Shown here: piece by piece, positions 7,864-17,294 of the stretch
Position numbering within the stretch: the stretch's first letter is position 1
How the letters are laid out: the number at the start of each line of letters is the position of its first letter
Assembly: GCA_023145215.1 (NCBI GenBank)
Contig: JAGLED010000001.1
Span: 124,001-188,000, forward strand
DNA: 64,000 nt
DNA from: Rhodospirillales bacterium
GTDB lineage: Bacteria > Pseudomonadota > Alphaproteobacteria > Rhodospirillales > Casp-alpha2
Reading direction: 5' to 3'
Notes under the pieces: generated by a model
Databases searched by the model: none
Seen by the model: only the letters and a program-made list of their open reading frames with translations
Told to the model about the DNA's origin: nothing
Position numbers and translations under genes: made by a program

Positions 7864-8669
7864 CCGGCGCGGCGGACATCCCCGCCGATATTGACGATAT
7901 CCTCGACCTTGCCGGCCGCCTCGCGGACGCGGCAAGGCCGGGCATTCTCGCCAAGTTTCGAAGCGGTATCGGTCACATCGCCAAGGGCGACGAAAGCCCG
8001 GTAACGGAAGCCGACCGCGCCGCCGAACGGGCAATGCGCGACATGATCGAAGCCGAACGGCCGTCGGACGGGATCTTCGGCGAGGAATTCGGCGTCACGA
8101 ACCCCGACGCCGACACGGTCTGGATTCTCGATCCGATCGACGGCACCAAGGCCTTCATCACCGGCAAACCGATCTTCGGTATTCTGATCGGCGTCGTCCG
8201 GCAAGGTAAAGCCATCGCCGGGGTAACCGACGGACCGGCCACCAGCGATCGCTGGGTCGGCGGGACCGGACGGCCCACGCTCTTCAATGGTGCGCCCGTC
8301 GAAACCCGGAAGGGAGTCAAACTCGAAGACGCCTGGTTGACGGCGACCTCGCCCGAGATGTTCGCAGGCGATCACAAGACACGCTTCGAAGCACTGATGG
8401 CCGCCACCCAGTACACGACCTTCGGCAACGAATGCCAGGGCTATGGTCAGTTATCCTGCGGCTGGGTCGATCTGGTATGCGAAGATACGCTGGCCCCATA
8501 CGATTACGCGGCCCTGATCCCCATCATTGAGGGTGCCGGCGGCATCATCACCGACTGGCAGGGCAATCCGCTGACTTTCGCTGCCGGCGAGGACGACAAG
8601 ACGCATTCGGTCATTGCCGCCGGCGACCGAACCCTGCACAAGGCGGCGGTCGACATCCTCTCCGGCTGA
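7860..8669 (+). CDS. hisN: Histidinol-phosphatase, inositol-monophosphatase type
   Basis: A 269-residue member of the Mg2+-dependent IMPase superfamily. Metal-binding motifs are the GEEFG acidic site, the central WILDPIDGTKAFI (DPIDGT) signature and the C-terminal YDYAALIPIIEGAGGIITDW. The spacing and the phrase PVTEADRAAERAMRDMI fit the HisN clade, which dephosphorylates L-histidinol phosphate. Other inositol-phosphatase-like substrates cannot be excluded by sequence alone. It is translationally coupled to the cytochrome c gene by an ATGA overlap, an arrangement I recall from Rhodospirillales genomes. Confidence 0.88.
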   Translation: MTGAADIPADIDDILDLAGRLADAARPGILAKFRSGIGHIAKGDESPVTEADRAAERAMRDMIEAERPSDGIFGEEFGVTNPDADTVWILDPIDGTKAFITGKPIFGILIGVVRQGKAIAGVTDGPATSDRWVGGTGRPTLFNGAPVETRKGVKLEDAWLTATSPEMFAGDHKTRFEALMAATQYTTFGNECQGYGQLSCGWVDLVCEDTLAPYDYAALIPIIEGAGGIITDWQGNPLTFAAGEDDKTHSVIAAGDRTLHKAAVDILSG

Positions 8670-8798
8670 ATGATGAACAATCGTTAAGTTGCACTTGCGG
8701 CTCACGGTGTATTTATCGTTACGGGTAACGGCATTCCTTGAAGTCACCCGCCGGTAAGCCCAATATCTCCGGCGTTGCGAAATGAATCCGGAGGCCAC

Positions 8799-10637
8799 AT
8801 GACCACCCGTTCCCTGCTTCGCGCTTTGACCGTCGCCATCGGCGTTTTGGCATTGACGCCGGCACACGCCGACGATCCCAAACCGCAACACGGCATCGCA
8901 ATGCATGGCGATCTCAAGTACGGCCCCGATTTCAAGCATTTCGATTATGTCAATCCGAACGCCCCTAAGGGCGGCCAGATCCGGCTTGGTGCCCTCGGCG
9001 GGTTCGACAGCCTCAACCCGTTTATCGTCAAGGGCAACCCGGCCGGCGGCGCGTCTTTCGTCTACGACACGCTCCTCACGTCGTCTGCCGACGAAGCATT
9101 CAGCGAATACGGACTCCTGGCGAAAACCGTCCGTACCCCGGAAGATCGTTCGTGGGTCGAGTTCACGCTTCGCGACGAAGCCCGCTGGCATGACGGCAAG
9201 CCGATTACTGCCGACGACGTTATTTTCAGCTTCAATACTCTTGTCGAGAAGGGTGCGCCCTTCTTCCGCTTCTATTACGGCTCCGTCGAACGCGCAGTGA
9301 AGATCGGGCCCAGAACCGTCCGCTTCGATTTCAAACCGGGCGAGAACCGGGAACTGCCGCTGATCCTTGGCCAGTTGAGTGTGCTGCCGAAGCATTACTG
9401 GGAAACACGTGAGTTCGACGCGACGACACTGGAACCGCCCCTCGGCAGCGGGCCTTACCGCGTAAAGAACGTCGATGCGAACCGCAGCATCGTCCTGGAG
9501 CGGGTAAAGGACTACTGGGGCAAGAATCTGCCGGTCAATATCGGGATCAACAACTTCGACGTGATCGAGTTCGAATACTATCGAGACTCCCAAGTCGCCA
9601 TCGAGGCCTTCACCGGGGGCCGGTTCGATTTCCGCCGCGAAAATTCTTCCAAAGCCTGGGCAACCGCTTACGACGTCCCGGCGGTCAAAAAGGGTCTGAT
9701 CAAGCTGGAAGAATTCGATCACGACCGTCCGGCCGGGATGCAGGGCTTCGCCTACAACATGCGCCGCGACATCTTCAAAGATCCGAAAGTGCGCGAGGCA
9801 TTGGCCTATGCCTTTGACTTCGAATGGTCGAACAAGAACCTGTTTTACGGCCAATACAAACGGACACGCAGCTATTTCGAGAACTCCGAGCTGGCGGCGA
9901 CCGGCCTTCCCTCGGAAGCGGAGCTGAAACTGCTGGAACCGTATCGCGGGGAAATCCCGGACGAGGTGTTCACCAAGGAATACAATCCGCCCAAATCCGA
10001 CGGCTCGGGCAATATCCGCAGCAATCTCAGGATCGGTTCCAAGATGCTTCGCGACGCCGGCTGGGTGATCAAGGACGGCGTCCGCGTGAACGAGAAAACC
10101 GGCAAGAAACTGGAGTTCGAGGTCCTGTTGGTCAGCCCGCTGTTCGAGCGCATCGTCCTGCCGTTCGCCAAGAACCTGGAGAAATTGGGCGTCACTGCAC
10201 GGGTCAGAACCGTCGAGACGGCTCAATATCAGCGCCGCACAGACACGTTCGACTACGACATGATCGTCGGCAGTTGGGGCCAGTCGTTATCCCCCGGCAA
10301 CGAGCAGCGCGACTTCTGGAGTTCCGACGCCGCTGACCGCGAAGGCAGCCGCAACGCCACCGGCATCAAGAGCGAGGTCGTGGATGCGTTGATCGAGAAA
10401 GTCATCTCGGCGCCGGACCGAGAAGCGCTGATCACGGCCTGCCGTGCGCTGGACCGTGTCCTGCAATGGCACCACCTCGTGATCCCGCACTTCCACGCGG
10501 GGTATGACCGGATCGCGTATTGGGACAAGTTCGGCCAACCGAAGGTCACGCCGACCCGGGGTACGCAGTTCCTGACATGGTGGGTGGTGCCGGAGAAAGC
10601 AGCGGCCATCTCCAATGCCCGCACGGGGGCCAATTGA
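8799..10637 (+). CDS. yejA: ABC transporter periplasmic substrate-binding protein (YejA-type)
   Basis: A 612-residue family-5 solute-binding protein with a cleavable signal peptide (about residues 1-24, ending AHA). The mature start HGIAMHGDLKYGPDFKHFDYVNPNAPKGG is characteristic of the YejA / microcin-C-binding branch rather than OppA or DppA. The ATG at 8799 is chosen because CGGAGG lies five bases upstream; a longer frame from a TTG at 8775 would place the signal peptide internally. It opens a yejA-B-E-F operon whose other members follow with gaps or overlaps of at most about 70 bases. The family imports oligopeptides and peptide antibiotics. Confidence 0.94.
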   Translation: MTTRSLLRALTVAIGVLALTPAHADDPKPQHGIAMHGDLKYGPDFKHFDYVNPNAPKGGQIRLGALGGFDSLNPFIVKGNPAGGASFVYDTLLTSSADEAFSEYGLLAKTVRTPEDRSWVEFTLRDEARWHDGKPITADDVIFSFNTLVEKGAPFFRFYYGSVERAVKIGPRTVRFDFKPGENRELPLILGQLSVLPKHYWETREFDATTLEPPLGSGPYRVKNVDANRSIVLERVKDYWGKNLPVNIGINNFDVIEFEYYRDSQVAIEAFTGGRFDFRRENSSKAWATAYDVPAVKKGLIKLEEFDHDRPAGMQGFAYNMRRDIFKDPKVREALAYAFDFEWSNKNLFYGQYKRTRSYFENSELAATGLPSEAELKLLEPYRGEIPDEVFTKEYNPPKSDGSGNIRSNLRIGSKMLRDAGWVIKDGVRVNEKTGKKLEFEVLLVSPLFERIVLPFAKNLEKLGVTARVRTVETAQYQRRTDTFDYDMIVGSWGQSLSPGNEQRDFWSSDAADREGSRNATGIKSEVVDALIEKVISAPDREALITACRALDRVLQWHHLVIPHFHAGYDRIAYWDKFGQPKVTPTRGTQFLTWWVVPEKAAAISNARTGAN

Positions 10638-10708
10638 CAGGCAAGAACCGCACAGCCCGATCCTCGCTTGCAGGTGACGGCTGGCGCCCGCAACGGTAAA
10701 CTCACCAG

Positions 10709-11824
10709 ATGCTATCCTATATCGTCCGCCGTCTGCTGTTCGTGCCGCCGACGCTGTTCGTCATCATCCTGATCAACTTCGCGGTCGTTCAGGTGCTGCC
10801 GGGCGGCCCGGTCGAACAGATGATTTCGCAGATCACCGGCGAGGCCGTGGATGCGACGGCACGGGTCAGCGGCAATACCGGCGGTGAGACGATGTCCGGC
10901 GAAGGCCGTAGCGGCGGCGGATCATCCGGCACCGTCGAGAGCAAATATCGCGGTGCACAAGGACTGCCCCCGGAATTCATCAAGGACCTGGAAAAACAGT
11001 TCGGCCTCGACAAGCCGGCGCACGAGCGTTTCTTCCTGATGCTGAAGAACTATCTCGTTTTCGATTTCGGCAACAGCTACTTCAAGGACGCCAGCGTCGT
11101 CGACTTGGTAATGTCGAAAATGCCGGTGTCCGTCTCTTTGGGGTTATGGACGACGTTGCTGGTCTATCTGATTTCGATACCCCTCGGCGTTGCCAAAGCG
11201 GTACGCGACGGTTCCAAGTTCGATGTCTGGACATCCGGCGTCATCATCGTCGGCACCGCCATACCGGGTTTCCTGTTTGCCATCCTGCTGATCGTCCTGT
11301 TCTCGGGCGGGCGCTATTTCGACTGGTTCCCATTGCGAGGCCTCGTGTCGGAAAACTTCGACGACATGACGACACTGCAGCAAATCGGCGATTATTTCTG
11401 GCACCTGACGCTGCCTATCCTGTCGATGGTGATCGGCGGGTTCGCCGGCCTCGCCATGCTGACCAAGAACTCCTTCCTGGAAGAGATCAACAAGCAATAC
11501 GTCGTAACCGCGCGCTCCAAGGGCTTGACCGAAAAACGCGTCCTATACGGGCATGTATTCCGAAACGCCATGCTGATCGTCATCGCCGGATTCCCGAGCG
11601 CGTTCATCGGCATCCTGTTTACCGGCGCGCTGATTACGGAGATCATTTTCTCGCTCGACGGTCTCGGCCTGCTCGGTTTCGAGGCCGCCCTCAATCGCGA
11701 CTACCCCGTGATGTTCGCGACGCTTTATTTCTTTACCCTGATGGGACTGGTTCTCGGCATCATCGGCGACGTGATGTATCACGTCATCGATCCCAGGATC
11801 GATTTCGAAAAGCGGGAAGCCTGA
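10709..11824 (+). CDS. yejB: Peptide ABC transporter permease (YejB-type)
   Basis: A 371-residue inner-membrane permease of the DppB/OppB family. After the first helix there is a long periplasmic loop with a Gly/Ser-rich insertion (about residues 45-85), which is typical of YejB. The transmembrane core has the permease coupling segment [21 protein letters not shown] (EAA motif), which contacts the ATPase. It forms the channel together with YejE, encoded one base downstream of its stop codon. Confidence 0.95.
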   Translation: MLSYIVRRLLFVPPTLFVIILINFAVVQVLPGGPVEQMISQITGEAVDATARVSGNTGGETMSGEGRSGGGSSGTVESKYRGAQGLPPEFIKDLEKQFGLDKPAHERFFLMLKNYLVFDFGNSYFKDASVVDLVMSKMPVSVSLGLWTTLLVYLISIPLGVAKAVRDGSKFDVWTSGVIIVGTAIPGFLFAILLIVLFSGGRYFDWFPLRGLVSENFDDMTTLQQIGDYFWHLTLPILSMVIGGFAGLAMLTKNSFLEEINKQYVVTARSKGLTEKRVLYGHVFRNAMLIVIAGFPSAFIGILFTGALITEIIFSLDGLGLLGFEAALNRDYPVMFATLYFFTLMGLVLGIIGDVMYHVIDPRIDFEKREA

Positions 11825-11825
11825 G

Positions 11826-12911
11826 ATGGATGCCATCATCGCTCCCCCCGGTCGCGAACCCGCCGCCTCCCCTCGGTTTTTAGGCAAACGCATTTCGCCA
11901 CTCAACGCGCGCCGATTACAGAACTTCAAGACGAACAAGCGCGGCTTCTGGTCACTGTGGATTTTCCTGGCCCTTTTCTTCATCAGCCTGTTCGCGGAAT
12001 TCATCGCCAACGACAAACCATTTCTGGTCTGGTACGACGGCGGCGCTTACATGCCGGTGTTCAACGAGTATGCGGAAACCACGTTCGGTGGCGAATTCCA
12101 GACCGAAGCCGATTACCGCGATCCGTTCGTGCGCGATCTGATCAACGAAAAAGGCTGGATGCTCTGGCCGCCGATCCGGTTCTCGTACGACACCGTTAAT
12201 TTGAATTTACCGGGGCCCGCGCCTTACAAGCCGACGGCGGAGAATTGGCTCGGCACCGACGATCAGGGCCGCGACGTGCTCGCGCGAACCATTTACGGAT
12301 TCCGAATATCCGTTTTGTTCGGAGTCATCCTGACGGTCCTGAGTTCCGTGATCGGCATCATCGTGGGCGCCACACAAGGATACTTCGGCGGCTGGATCGA
12401 TTTGATCGGGCAGCGCCTGATCGAGATTTGGACATCGATGCCGCAACTTTACCTGCTGATTATCCTGGCAAGCGTGTTCGTGCCTAGTTTTTGGCTTCTG
12501 TTGGGGCTGTTGTTGCTGTTCCAATGGGTCGCGCTTGTCGGCGTGGTCCGGGCGGAATTTTTAAAGACCCGCAACTTCGATTACGTTCGCGCGGCTCGCG
12601 CCATGGGTGCGTCGGATATCGTGATCATGTTCAAACACATCCTCCCGAATGCGATGGTGGCGACACTGACACTGCTGCCGTTCATTCTCTCGGGTTCGGT
12701 GACGGCGCTGACCAGCCTCGATTTCCTGGGCTTCGGACTTCCGCCTGGTTCACCGTCTTTGGGAGAGCTCTTGAACCAGGGCAAGAACAACCTGCATGCT
12801 CCCTGGCTCGGCATCACCGCATTCATTATCCTGTCGGTGATGCTTTCACTTCTGGTGTTTATCGGCGAAGCCGTGCGCGACGCATTCGACCCGAGGAAGA
12901 CATTCCGATGA
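11826..12911 (+). CDS. yejE: Peptide ABC transporter permease (YejE-type)
   Basis: A 361-residue DppC/OppC-family permease. It starts with the YejE-typical LSPLNARRLQNFKTNKRGFWSLW motif (here ISPLNARRLQNF), then has a large periplasmic loop between the first and second helices, the LGTDDQGRDVLARTIYGFRIS segment, and an EAA coupling loop VRAARAMGASDIVIMFKHILPNA. Its stop codon overlaps the yejF start (ATGA), so the two are translationally coupled. Confidence 0.95.
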   Translation: MDAIIAPPGREPAASPRFLGKRISPLNARRLQNFKTNKRGFWSLWIFLALFFISLFAEFIANDKPFLVWYDGGAYMPVFNEYAETTFGGEFQTEADYRDPFVRDLINEKGWMLWPPIRFSYDTVNLNLPGPAPYKPTAENWLGTDDQGRDVLARTIYGFRISVLFGVILTVLSSVIGIIVGATQGYFGGWIDLIGQRLIEIWTSMPQLYLLIILASVFVPSFWLLLGLLLLFQWVALVGVVRAEFLKTRNFDYVRAARAMGASDIVIMFKHILPNAMVATLTLLPFILSGSVTALTSLDFLGFGLPPGSPSLGELLNQGKNNLHAPWLGITAFIILSVMLSLLVFIGEAVRDAFDPRKTFR

Positions 12912-14527
12912 GTACGATCCTCAGCGTCGATAATCTTCATGTCTCGTTTGGCCGCGGCCAGGGCGAGGTCAAGGCCGTCGAAGGCGTCTCGTTCGACATT
13001 GAAGCCGGCAAGACCCATGCCTTGGTCGGCGAATCCGGCTCGGGCAAGTCGGTCTCCGCACTTTCGATCATGCGCCTTTTGCCCTATCCGACCGCTTGGC
13101 ATCCGGAAGGCCACATTCAATTTGCCGGGACCGACCTGCTGCAGGTGCGCGAAGGTTTCATGCGTGACATCCGCGGCAACCGTATCGCGATGATCTTTCA
13201 GGAACCGCTGAACAGCCTCAATCCGTTGCACTCGGTCGAGAAGCAGATTTCGGAAGTGCTGTTGGTTCACAAGCACATGACCCCGGACGCCGCACGCGCC
13301 CGGGTGATCGAACTCCTCAACCTGGTGGGGTTGGAAGCGGCGGCAGACCGGCTGCACGCACTTCCGCACGAATTTTCGGGCGGTCAGCAGCAACGCATCA
13401 TGATTGCCATGGCGCTCGCCAACGAGCCCGAGATTCTGATCGCGGATGAGCCGACGACCGCGCTGGACGTGACGGTTCAGGCGCAGATTTTAAAGCTGCT
13501 CAAGGACCTTCAAAAGGAACTTGGGATGGCGATGCTGTTGATCACCCATGATCTTGGCATTGTCCGGCGCATGGCCGATACGGTTTCCGTGATGAACCAC
13601 GGCAAGGTCGTGGAAACCGGCAACGCCATTGACGTGTTCGAACGTCCCGCCCACGAATACACGCAACATTTGTTGGCCGCGGAGCCCAAGGGCAGACCCG
13701 ATCCGGCGCCGGACAGCGCGCCGATCCTGTCCGGTGACGACGTCCGCGTCTGGTTTCCGATAAAGCGCGGCGTCCTGCGCCGCACGGTCGGTCATATCAA
13801 GGCCGTCGACGGTATTTCCGTCGACATTCGACCGGGCCACACCCTAGGGATCGTCGGCGAGTCCGGGTCGGGTAAATCGACTCTCGGCCGCGCCCTGATC
13901 CGGCTGGAAAAATCGACAGGCGACATTTCGTTCAATGGCACATCGATGCAAGGGCTCGGCTGGAGAGAACTTCGGCCGCTTCGTCGCGAAATGCAGATCG
14001 TGTTTCAGGATCCTTACGGGTCGCTCAGCCCGCGCATGTCCATCGGTCAGATCATCGAAGAGGGCCTGATCATCCATGATATCGGAGATGAAGACGAGCG
14101 CCGTAAGATGATCGAGGACGCGCTGGCCGAAGTGGGACTGGAGCCCGCGATGCGCGACCGCTATCCGCACGAATTCTCGGGCGGGCAGCGTCAACGAATC
14201 GCCATCGCCCGTGCCCTCGTGCTCAAACCGAAGTTCATCGTGCTGGACGAACCGACCAGCGCCCTCGACATGTCGGTGCAGGCGCAAATCGTCGAACTGC
14301 TTCGCGATCTTCAAAAGAAATACAATCTCGCCTATATGTTTATCAGCCACGACCTCAAGGTCGTTCGTGCCCTCGCCCACGACGTGGTCGTCATGAAGGA
14401 CGGTCGTGTCGTCGAACAAGGTTCCGCCGCTAACATCTTCGATTCACCGAAAGAACCCTATACCAAGGCATTACTTGCCGCCGCGTTTAACCTGAAAGCC
14501 GATGAGAGTGGCGCGGTCAGCACCTGA
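12908..14527 (+). CDS. yejF: Peptide ABC transporter ATPase with two fused nucleotide-binding domains (YejF-type)
   Basis: A 539-residue protein with two complete ATPase modules in tandem. Each has a GESGSGKS Walker A (one near residue 40, one near residue 320) and an ABC signature, FSGGQQQR in the first and FSGGQRQR in the second. The ILIADEPTTALD and IVLDEPTSALD Walker B motifs and H-loops are intact, so both sites should hydrolyse ATP. The ATG at 12908 overlaps the yejE stop and is followed by the expected STILSVDNLHVSFG. An upstream extension of the frame into yejE is rejected. It energises import by YejABE. Confidence 0.95.
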   Translation: MSTILSVDNLHVSFGRGQGEVKAVEGVSFDIEAGKTHALVGESGSGKSVSALSIMRLLPYPTAWHPEGHIQFAGTDLLQVREGFMRDIRGNRIAMIFQEPLNSLNPLHSVEKQISEVLLVHKHMTPDAARARVIELLNLVGLEAAADRLHALPHEFSGGQQQRIMIAMALANEPEILIADEPTTALDVTVQAQILKLLKDLQKELGMAMLLITHDLGIVRRMADTVSVMNHGKVVETGNAIDVFERPAHEYTQHLLAAEPKGRPDPAPDSAPILSGDDVRVWFPIKRGVLRRTVGHIKAVDGISVDIRPGHTLGIVGESGSGKSTLGRALIRLEKSTGDISFNGTSMQGLGWRELRPLRREMQIVFQDPYGSLSPRMSIGQIIEEGLIIHDIGDEDERRKMIEDALAEVGLEPAMRDRYPHEFSGGQRQRIAIARALVLKPKFIVLDEPTSALDMSVQAQIVELLRDLQKKYNLAYMFISHDLKVVRALAHDVVVMKDGRVVEQGSAANIFDSPKEPYTKALLAAAFNLKADESGAVST

Positions 14528-14554
14528 TCCTGAAGAAATAAAGAGAGACAATTG

Positions 14555-15487
14555 ATGAAGTTTTTATTCCTGTCCGCCGCCGACAAAGCCCAAGCATGGC
14601 GCGAAGCGATCCTTGCGCGCTTCCCTGACGCGGGTTTCGACGTCTGGCCGGACGAGATCGGCGACAAGGCCGACTACGATTACGCCATCGTCTGGCGGCC
14701 GGCGGCGGGTGAACTTCGGACGTTCCCGAACCTCAAGGGCATCCTGTCGCTGGGTGCGGGCGTTGACGGCATTCTCGTGGACGACGCGCTTCCAGACAAC
14801 GTGCCGGTCGTCCGTCTTGTCGACCGCTGCCTGACCGAGGGTATGAGTGAGTACGTTCTTTACTGGGTGATCCATTATCACCGCCGCCTCGGCGTCTACC
14901 TGAACTGGACCTCGCAGAAGATCTGGAAGCAGATGCGCCAAACCGATACGCGGGACCGCAAGGTCGGCTTTTTGGGTTTGGGCGAACTCGGTAGCGATGC
15001 GGCCAAAAAGGTCGCCGCCCTCGGGTTCGACGTCGCCGGCTGGTCACGATCCGAGAAGAAGATCGAAGGCGTCACGTCTTATCATGGTGAAGACGGCCTG
15101 ACGCCGTTTCTGAACCGGACGGAAATACTGATCGTCCTGCTCCCGCTGACGGATGCCACGCGCGGCATCATCAACAAGGAAACCCTCGCGGCGCTGCCGG
15201 AAGGCGCCAGCCTGATCAACTGCGCGCGCGGCCCGCATGTGGTCGATGAAGACCTGCTGGCAGCACTCGACAGCGGGCACATCAATGCCGCCACGCTGGA
15301 TGTGTTTCACACCGAACCGCTGCCGGAAGACCATCCTTACTGGGATCACCCCAAGGTCACGGTGACGCCGCATATAGCGTCTCTTACCGTACCGTCGAGT
15401 GCGGCGGATTGGATGGAAGAGAACATCAAGCTGATTGAGGCCGGGAAGCCGCCCCTCAACACGGTCGATCTCAAGAAAGGCTATTAA
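14555..15487 (+). CDS. ghrA: Glyoxylate/hydroxypyruvate reductase A-like 2-hydroxyacid dehydrogenase
   Basis: A 310-residue D-isomer-specific 2-hydroxyacid dehydrogenase of the GhrA branch. The Rossmann nucleotide motif is VGFLGLGELGSDAAKKV (about residues 137-153). The substrate-binding segment LINCARGPHVVDEDLL, the catalytic Glu in FHTEPLPEDHPYW and the His in TPHIASLT are present. The ATG at 14555 has AGAGAG nearby; a TTG one codon earlier could also be used. It follows yejF by 27 bases on the same strand, so it may belong to the same transcript, although no functional link to peptide import is obvious. The exact substrate (glyoxylate, hydroxypyruvate or another 2-oxoacid) is uncertain. 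Confidence 0.85.
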   Translation: MKFLFLSAADKAQAWREAILARFPDAGFDVWPDEIGDKADYDYAIVWRPAAGELRTFPNLKGILSLGAGVDGILVDDALPDNVPVVRLVDRCLTEGMSEYVLYWVIHYHRRLGVYLNWTSQKIWKQMRQTDTRDRKVGFLGLGELGSDAAKKVAALGFDVAGWSRSEKKIEGVTSYHGEDGLTPFLNRTEILIVLLPLTDATRGIINKETLAALPEGASLINCARGPHVVDEDLLAALDSGHINAATLDVFHTEPLPEDHPYWDHPKVTVTPHIASLTVPSSAADWMEENIKLIEAGKPPLNTVDLKKGY

Positions 15488-16215
15488 AGAGCCGCAAAAC
15501 CGGTCCACAGCATCGTCACGGCGGCAATCAACAGCATGATGTCGAGCATGTTCTCGAACGTCTTTACGCTCATCCTATCGACGACACGCTTTGCCGCGAA
15601 CGAGCCTGCGATCATCGATCCACCGACGATCAGGCCTTGCACGACCTGTGGCCAGGGAAGCGCGCCAAGCACCTGAAAAGTCGCCGCCTTCGAAATCATC
15701 AGCGCAAGCGAGCCGATGGCTTCAGTCGACAACAGCGCGCCTTTCGACAAGCCGACGGCGCCGAACGCGGGAATACTGAGCGGCCCGGTCGAGAGCACGA
15801 TCCCGGTCAGAAATCCGATGACACCGCCTGCGATCACCAGTTGCCAGAGCGGCATATGCATGTCTTTCACCCGCATCCAGCGGCGCAGCGGGATCAGCGA
15901 CAGGAAGAAAACCCCAAGCGCGATCTCGACGATGCTTGCCGGCAATACCAGAAGCGTGCGCGCACCGAGGGCCGCCCCGGGCACACCGGCCGCCGAATAG
16001 GCGCAGAAAGCGCGCCAGTCGATCTCTCGCCACCAGGCGAGCGACTTGCCGATATTTCCCATGACCGCGGCGACGGCCATGATCGGCACGGCCTGTTGTG
16101 GTCCGAACTGGATAATCAAAACGGGGAGCAGGATGATCGATGCCCCGGTGCCGACGATGGCGCTCAGCGCGCCCGCGCCGAGTCCCGCTACCAGGACAAA
16201 GATGTACCCGGTCAT
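15484..16215 (-). CDS. TauE/SafE-family membrane transporter
   Basis: A 243-residue polytopic membrane protein of the sulfite exporter TauE/SafE family (DUF81), with eight or so hydrophobic helices in two repeats. It begins MTGYIFVLVAGLGAGALSAIVGTGASIILLPVL, in which the conserved G-x-G-G/T-x-x-P signature of the family is seen. The start at 16215 overlaps the uppP stop (ATGA). Upstream in-frame extension to 16302 would run into uppP and lacks hydrophobic character, so it is rejected. Members export organosulfur or other small anions; the substrate here is unknown. It converges on ghrA with overlapping ends. Confidence 0.85.
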   Translation of the reverse strand: MTGYIFVLVAGLGAGALSAIVGTGASIILLPVLIIQFGPQQAVPIMAVAAVMGNIGKSLAWWREIDWRAFCAYSAAGVPGAALGARTLLVLPASIVEIALGVFFLSLIPLRRWMRVKDMHMPLWQLVIAGGVIGFLTGIVLSTGPLSIPAFGAVGLSKGALLSTEAIGSLALMISKAATFQVLGALPWPQVVQGLIVGGSMIAGSFAAKRVVDRMSVKTFENMLDIMLLIAAVTMLWTGFAAL

Positions 16216-17015
16216 AGCAAGCCGTATGCGACCGCCAGAAGGAATCCACCCAGTACAATGCGATAAACAACGAAGGGCGCAAACGATGCGCGTCTGAGCC
16301 ACGCCATCATCAATGCGATGGCGACGAGAGCGAAAACGAATGATAGCCCGGCCGCGACAAACGCATCATTGGCCAGTTGTACGTTGCCGCTCTCGTATAT
16401 CTCTATCCCGGAAAGGGTCCCGGCGGCGATGATCGTCGGAATCGACAACAGAAGCGAAAACCGCGCCGCGTCCGGACGCTCCATGCCGATGAAACGGCCG
16501 GCGGTCATGGTAATCCCGGAACGGCTTGTCCCGGGAATCAGAGCCAGACACTGCGCAACGCCGATGATGATGACATCGCCGACCCCGAGGTGCTCGACGC
16601 GGCGTACCGTCATCCCGACGCGGTCCGCAATCCAAAGCACTATCCCGAACCCCAGTGTCGCCCATGCGATCACCTCCATGCTGCGGAACATGTTCGGCGC
16701 ATAATGCTGAAGCGCAAACCCGGCACCGACGACCGGAATGGTGCCGATGACCAACAACATGAACAACCGGGCGCCGGAATCACGTCGCCCCTTCAGCGTC
16801 CGGCCGATTCCCGCCAGCATGGCGCCCACATCGCGGTAGAGATAGGCCATCACGGCGAACAGGGTGCCGACATGGACCGCAACGTCGATCAGGAGACCCT
16901 GGTCGGGCCATCCGAGAAAGATCGGCGCCAACACAAGGTGCCCGGACGAACTTACCGGGAGGAATTCGGTAATCCCCTGAACCGCCGCCAAAATAACTAG
17001 ATGTAGGATTGGCAT
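16212..17015 (-). CDS. uppP: Undecaprenyl-diphosphatase
   Basis: A 267-residue BacA/UppP integral membrane phosphatase that recycles undecaprenyl pyrophosphate for peptidoglycan and other envelope polymers. The two catalytic signatures are intact: the N-terminal GITEFLPVSSSGHLVL (E-rich and P-x-S-S-S-G-H motif) and the central ALIPGTSRSGITMTAGR (P-G-x-S-R-S-G motif). About eight transmembrane helices are predicted. It is the first gene of an uppP-tauE pair with a 4-base overlap. It supports the envelope-biogenesis theme of the window. Confidence 0.96.
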   Translation of the reverse strand: MPILHLVILAAVQGITEFLPVSSSGHLVLAPIFLGWPDQGLLIDVAVHVGTLFAVMAYLYRDVGAMLAGIGRTLKGRRDSGARLFMLLVIGTIPVVGAGFALQHYAPNMFRSMEVIAWATLGFGIVLWIADRVGMTVRRVEHLGVGDVIIIGVAQCLALIPGTSRSGITMTAGRFIGMERPDAARFSLLLSIPTIIAAGTLSGIEIYESGNVQLANDAFVAAGLSFVFALVAIALMMAWLRRASFAPFVVYRIVLGGFLLAVAYGLL

Positions 17016-17195
17016 TCATGTTCCCCGCAAGGCATTGCGAGACATAGCGCGATTGACTGACAGTGCCAATCGTCAATTTAGTCTCATATCGGTCCTTTTT
17101 ATTGCATTCATGGGAAATTTTTGCGATATATCCCCCGCGCTGCGACAATCTTATTGCGGCCAGCGTGATTAATTAGTAAAAGATGCTGACCTATT

Positions 17196-17209
17196 AAACG
17201 AATTCGTTT
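17196..17209. promoter_or_regulatory. Perfect 14-bp palindrome upstream of gltD
   Basis: AAACGAATTCGTTT is a perfect palindrome in an otherwise AT-rich stretch, 85 bases before the gltD start and 181 bases before uppP. A weak promoter candidate TTGCGG-N17-TAAAAG lies just upstream (17155-17183). It is a candidate operator for the gltDB operon. It does not match the NtrC enhancer consensus I know. Confidence 0.35.
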
Positions 17210-17224
17210 GACGCCGCGCCGCCT

Positions 17225-17248
17225 GGGCCCATCCTGAAGGGCCCTTTT
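17225..17248 (+). terminator. Attenuator-like hairpin in the gltD leader
   Basis: GGGCCC at 17225-17230 pairs with GGGCCC at 17239-17244 around an 8-base loop and is directly followed by TTTT. This hairpin plus T-tract looks like a short intrinsic terminator, placed inside the leader of gltD. A second hairpin (CCCGGG-CAAG-CCCGGG, starting at about 17258) follows immediately. Together they could form an attenuation or riboregulatory leader, or the first could simply terminate upstream transcription. Confidence 0.4.
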
Positions 17249-17294
17249 GACTGTGCGCCCCGGGCAAGCCCGGGAAAACGTTGTGGGAGAGCAC

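Noticed and set aside
8451-10226. A 591-codon open frame on the minus strand opposite yejA
   Set aside because: Antisense shadow of a well-recognised solute-binding protein. It also runs into the hisN end.
12491-12907. Upstream extension of the yejF frame into yejE
   Set aside because: Encodes low-complexity Arg-rich sequence in the yejE shadow frame; the ATG at 12908 overlaps the yejE stop and begins the conserved ATPase sequence.
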